A DNA stretch of 5,825 nucleotides from Gemmatimonadales bacterium (GTDB taxonomy: Bacteria; Gemmatimonadota; Gemmatimonadetes; Palauibacterales; Palauibacteraceae). The stretch covers positions 1 through 5,825 of the forward strand of contig JAUWDL010000107.1 in NCBI GenBank assembly GCA_030608825.1, written 5' to 3'. Shown piece after piece: positions 5,448 through 5,825 of this stretch. Both the position numbers and the translations under genes were made by a program. The first letter of the stretch is position 1. Every line of letters begins with the position of its first letter. A model generated the notes under the pieces. The model was given only the letters and a program-made list of their open reading frames with translations. It did no database searches and had not been told where the DNA came from.

Positions 5448-5825
5448 GGCGCGCCCTCCCGCTCCAGCCACTCGGCGAGGGCGGCGATCTCCCGGCCGGC
5501 GCGGGACGCCAGCACCCCGTTCATGTCGCCTCGCTCCGCGCAGGCCGCGGCGTCGGCGTCGAACGGAATGCGCGCGAGCAGCGGGAGATCAAGCTCTCGG
5601 GCCAGTGCGTCGCCGGCATCTCCAGGATGCAGCGGCCCGACCGCACCGCAGCCCTCGCATGCATAGCCGCACATGTTCTCCACGATCCCGGCGATGGGCA
5701 GGCCACGATCGCCGGCGGCCCGCAGGGAGCGAGCGACCGCCGCTTTGGAGGCGGACGCCGGGATAGTCACGCCGATGACTCGGGTGCGCTTCGGGACGAG
5801 CTCGGCCAGCTCCAACAGGCGCTGC
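5444..5825 (-). CDS. Mrp/NBP35-type Fe-S cluster carrier ATPase, C-terminal part (5' end outside window)
   Basis: The frame is open to the right edge, so only about the last 126 residues are seen and the Walker A and B motifs lie outside. The visible part has the Mrp hallmark 'GIVENMCGYACEGCG' (usual form 'GIVENMS', then C-x2-C). This C-x2-C pair bridges a [4Fe-4S] cluster at the dimer interface in Mrp/ApbC/NBP35 proteins. 'LARELDLPLLARIPFDADAAACAERGDMNGVL' corresponds to the family's 'LA...vP.LG.iPldp.v...gD.G.P' end. The preceding 'RVIGVTIPASASKAAVARSL' matches the family's 'ViVTTPQ..AL.DV' strand and helix. The glycine-rich loop after the C-x2-C is degenerate ('PLHPGDAGDALA'), so this is a divergent member. 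Role: cytoplasmic assembly or transfer of Fe-S clusters, here plausibly to the ferredoxin and radical SAM protein nearby. Its stop overlaps the next start (GTGA). Confidence 0.88.
   Translation of the reverse strand, partial: QRLLELAELVPKRTRVIGVTIPASASKAAVARSLRAAGDRGLPIAGIVENMCGYACEGCGAVGPLHPGDAGDALARELDLPLLARIPFDADAAACAERGDMNGVLASRAGREIAALAEWLEREGAP

Overview
The window is GC-rich bacterial DNA, roughly two thirds G+C by eye, in which every supportable gene lies on the minus strand. Read in the direction of transcription (high to low coordinates) it holds six genes: (1) the C-terminal part of an Mrp/NBP35-type Fe-S carrier ATPase, cut by the right edge; (2) a 155-residue zinc-ribbon protein with a C-terminal PCP_red-type domain; (3) an 84-residue ferredoxin; then a 110-bp gap with a good sigma70-type promoter; (4) a 664-residue tandem universal stress protein (Usp) carrying two further divergent PCP_red-like domains; (5) a 463-residue radical SAM/SPASM protein ending in a PCP_red-type domain; (6) a divergent cytochrome bd oxidase subunit I (CydA-like), cut by the left edge. 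No RNA genes, mobile elements or CRISPR arrays were seen.

The genes are tightly packed. Mrp and the zinc-ribbon gene share a GTGA overlap, the ferredoxin gene starts 2 nt after the zinc-ribbon stop, Usp and the radical SAM gene share a TTGA overlap, and the CydA-like gene begins at or within about 15 nt of the radical SAM stop. I infer two transcription units, mrp-zinc ribbon-ferredoxin and usp-radical SAM-cydA-like. They may be joined by read-through, because I see no terminator in the gap.

The most striking feature is the repeated use of one small domain. Four copies of a roughly 50-residue module (W-x(2-3)-[DE]-A ... VP ... VT) occur in three otherwise unrelated proteins. It resembles the PCP_red domain (Pfam 'proto-chlorophyllide reductase 57 kD subunit'), known from the C-terminus of the BchB/ChlB subunit of dark-operative protochlorophyllide reductase. 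The radical SAM protein has a C-terminal Cys pattern like the haem-synthesis enzymes AhbD and NirJ, and the last gene is a haem-binding quinol-oxidase-like membrane protein. My hypothesis is a cassette that makes, modifies or delivers a tetrapyrrole or Fe-S cofactor for the bd-like oxidase, with the Usp fusion as a regulatory or scaffolding part. The parts are visible in the sequence; the joint function is inference.

The organism cannot be named. High GC, frequent GTG/TTG starts and a redox cassette of this type would fit a soil or sediment bacterium such as a deltaproteobacterial or Myxococcota lineage, or an uncultured GC-rich phylum.
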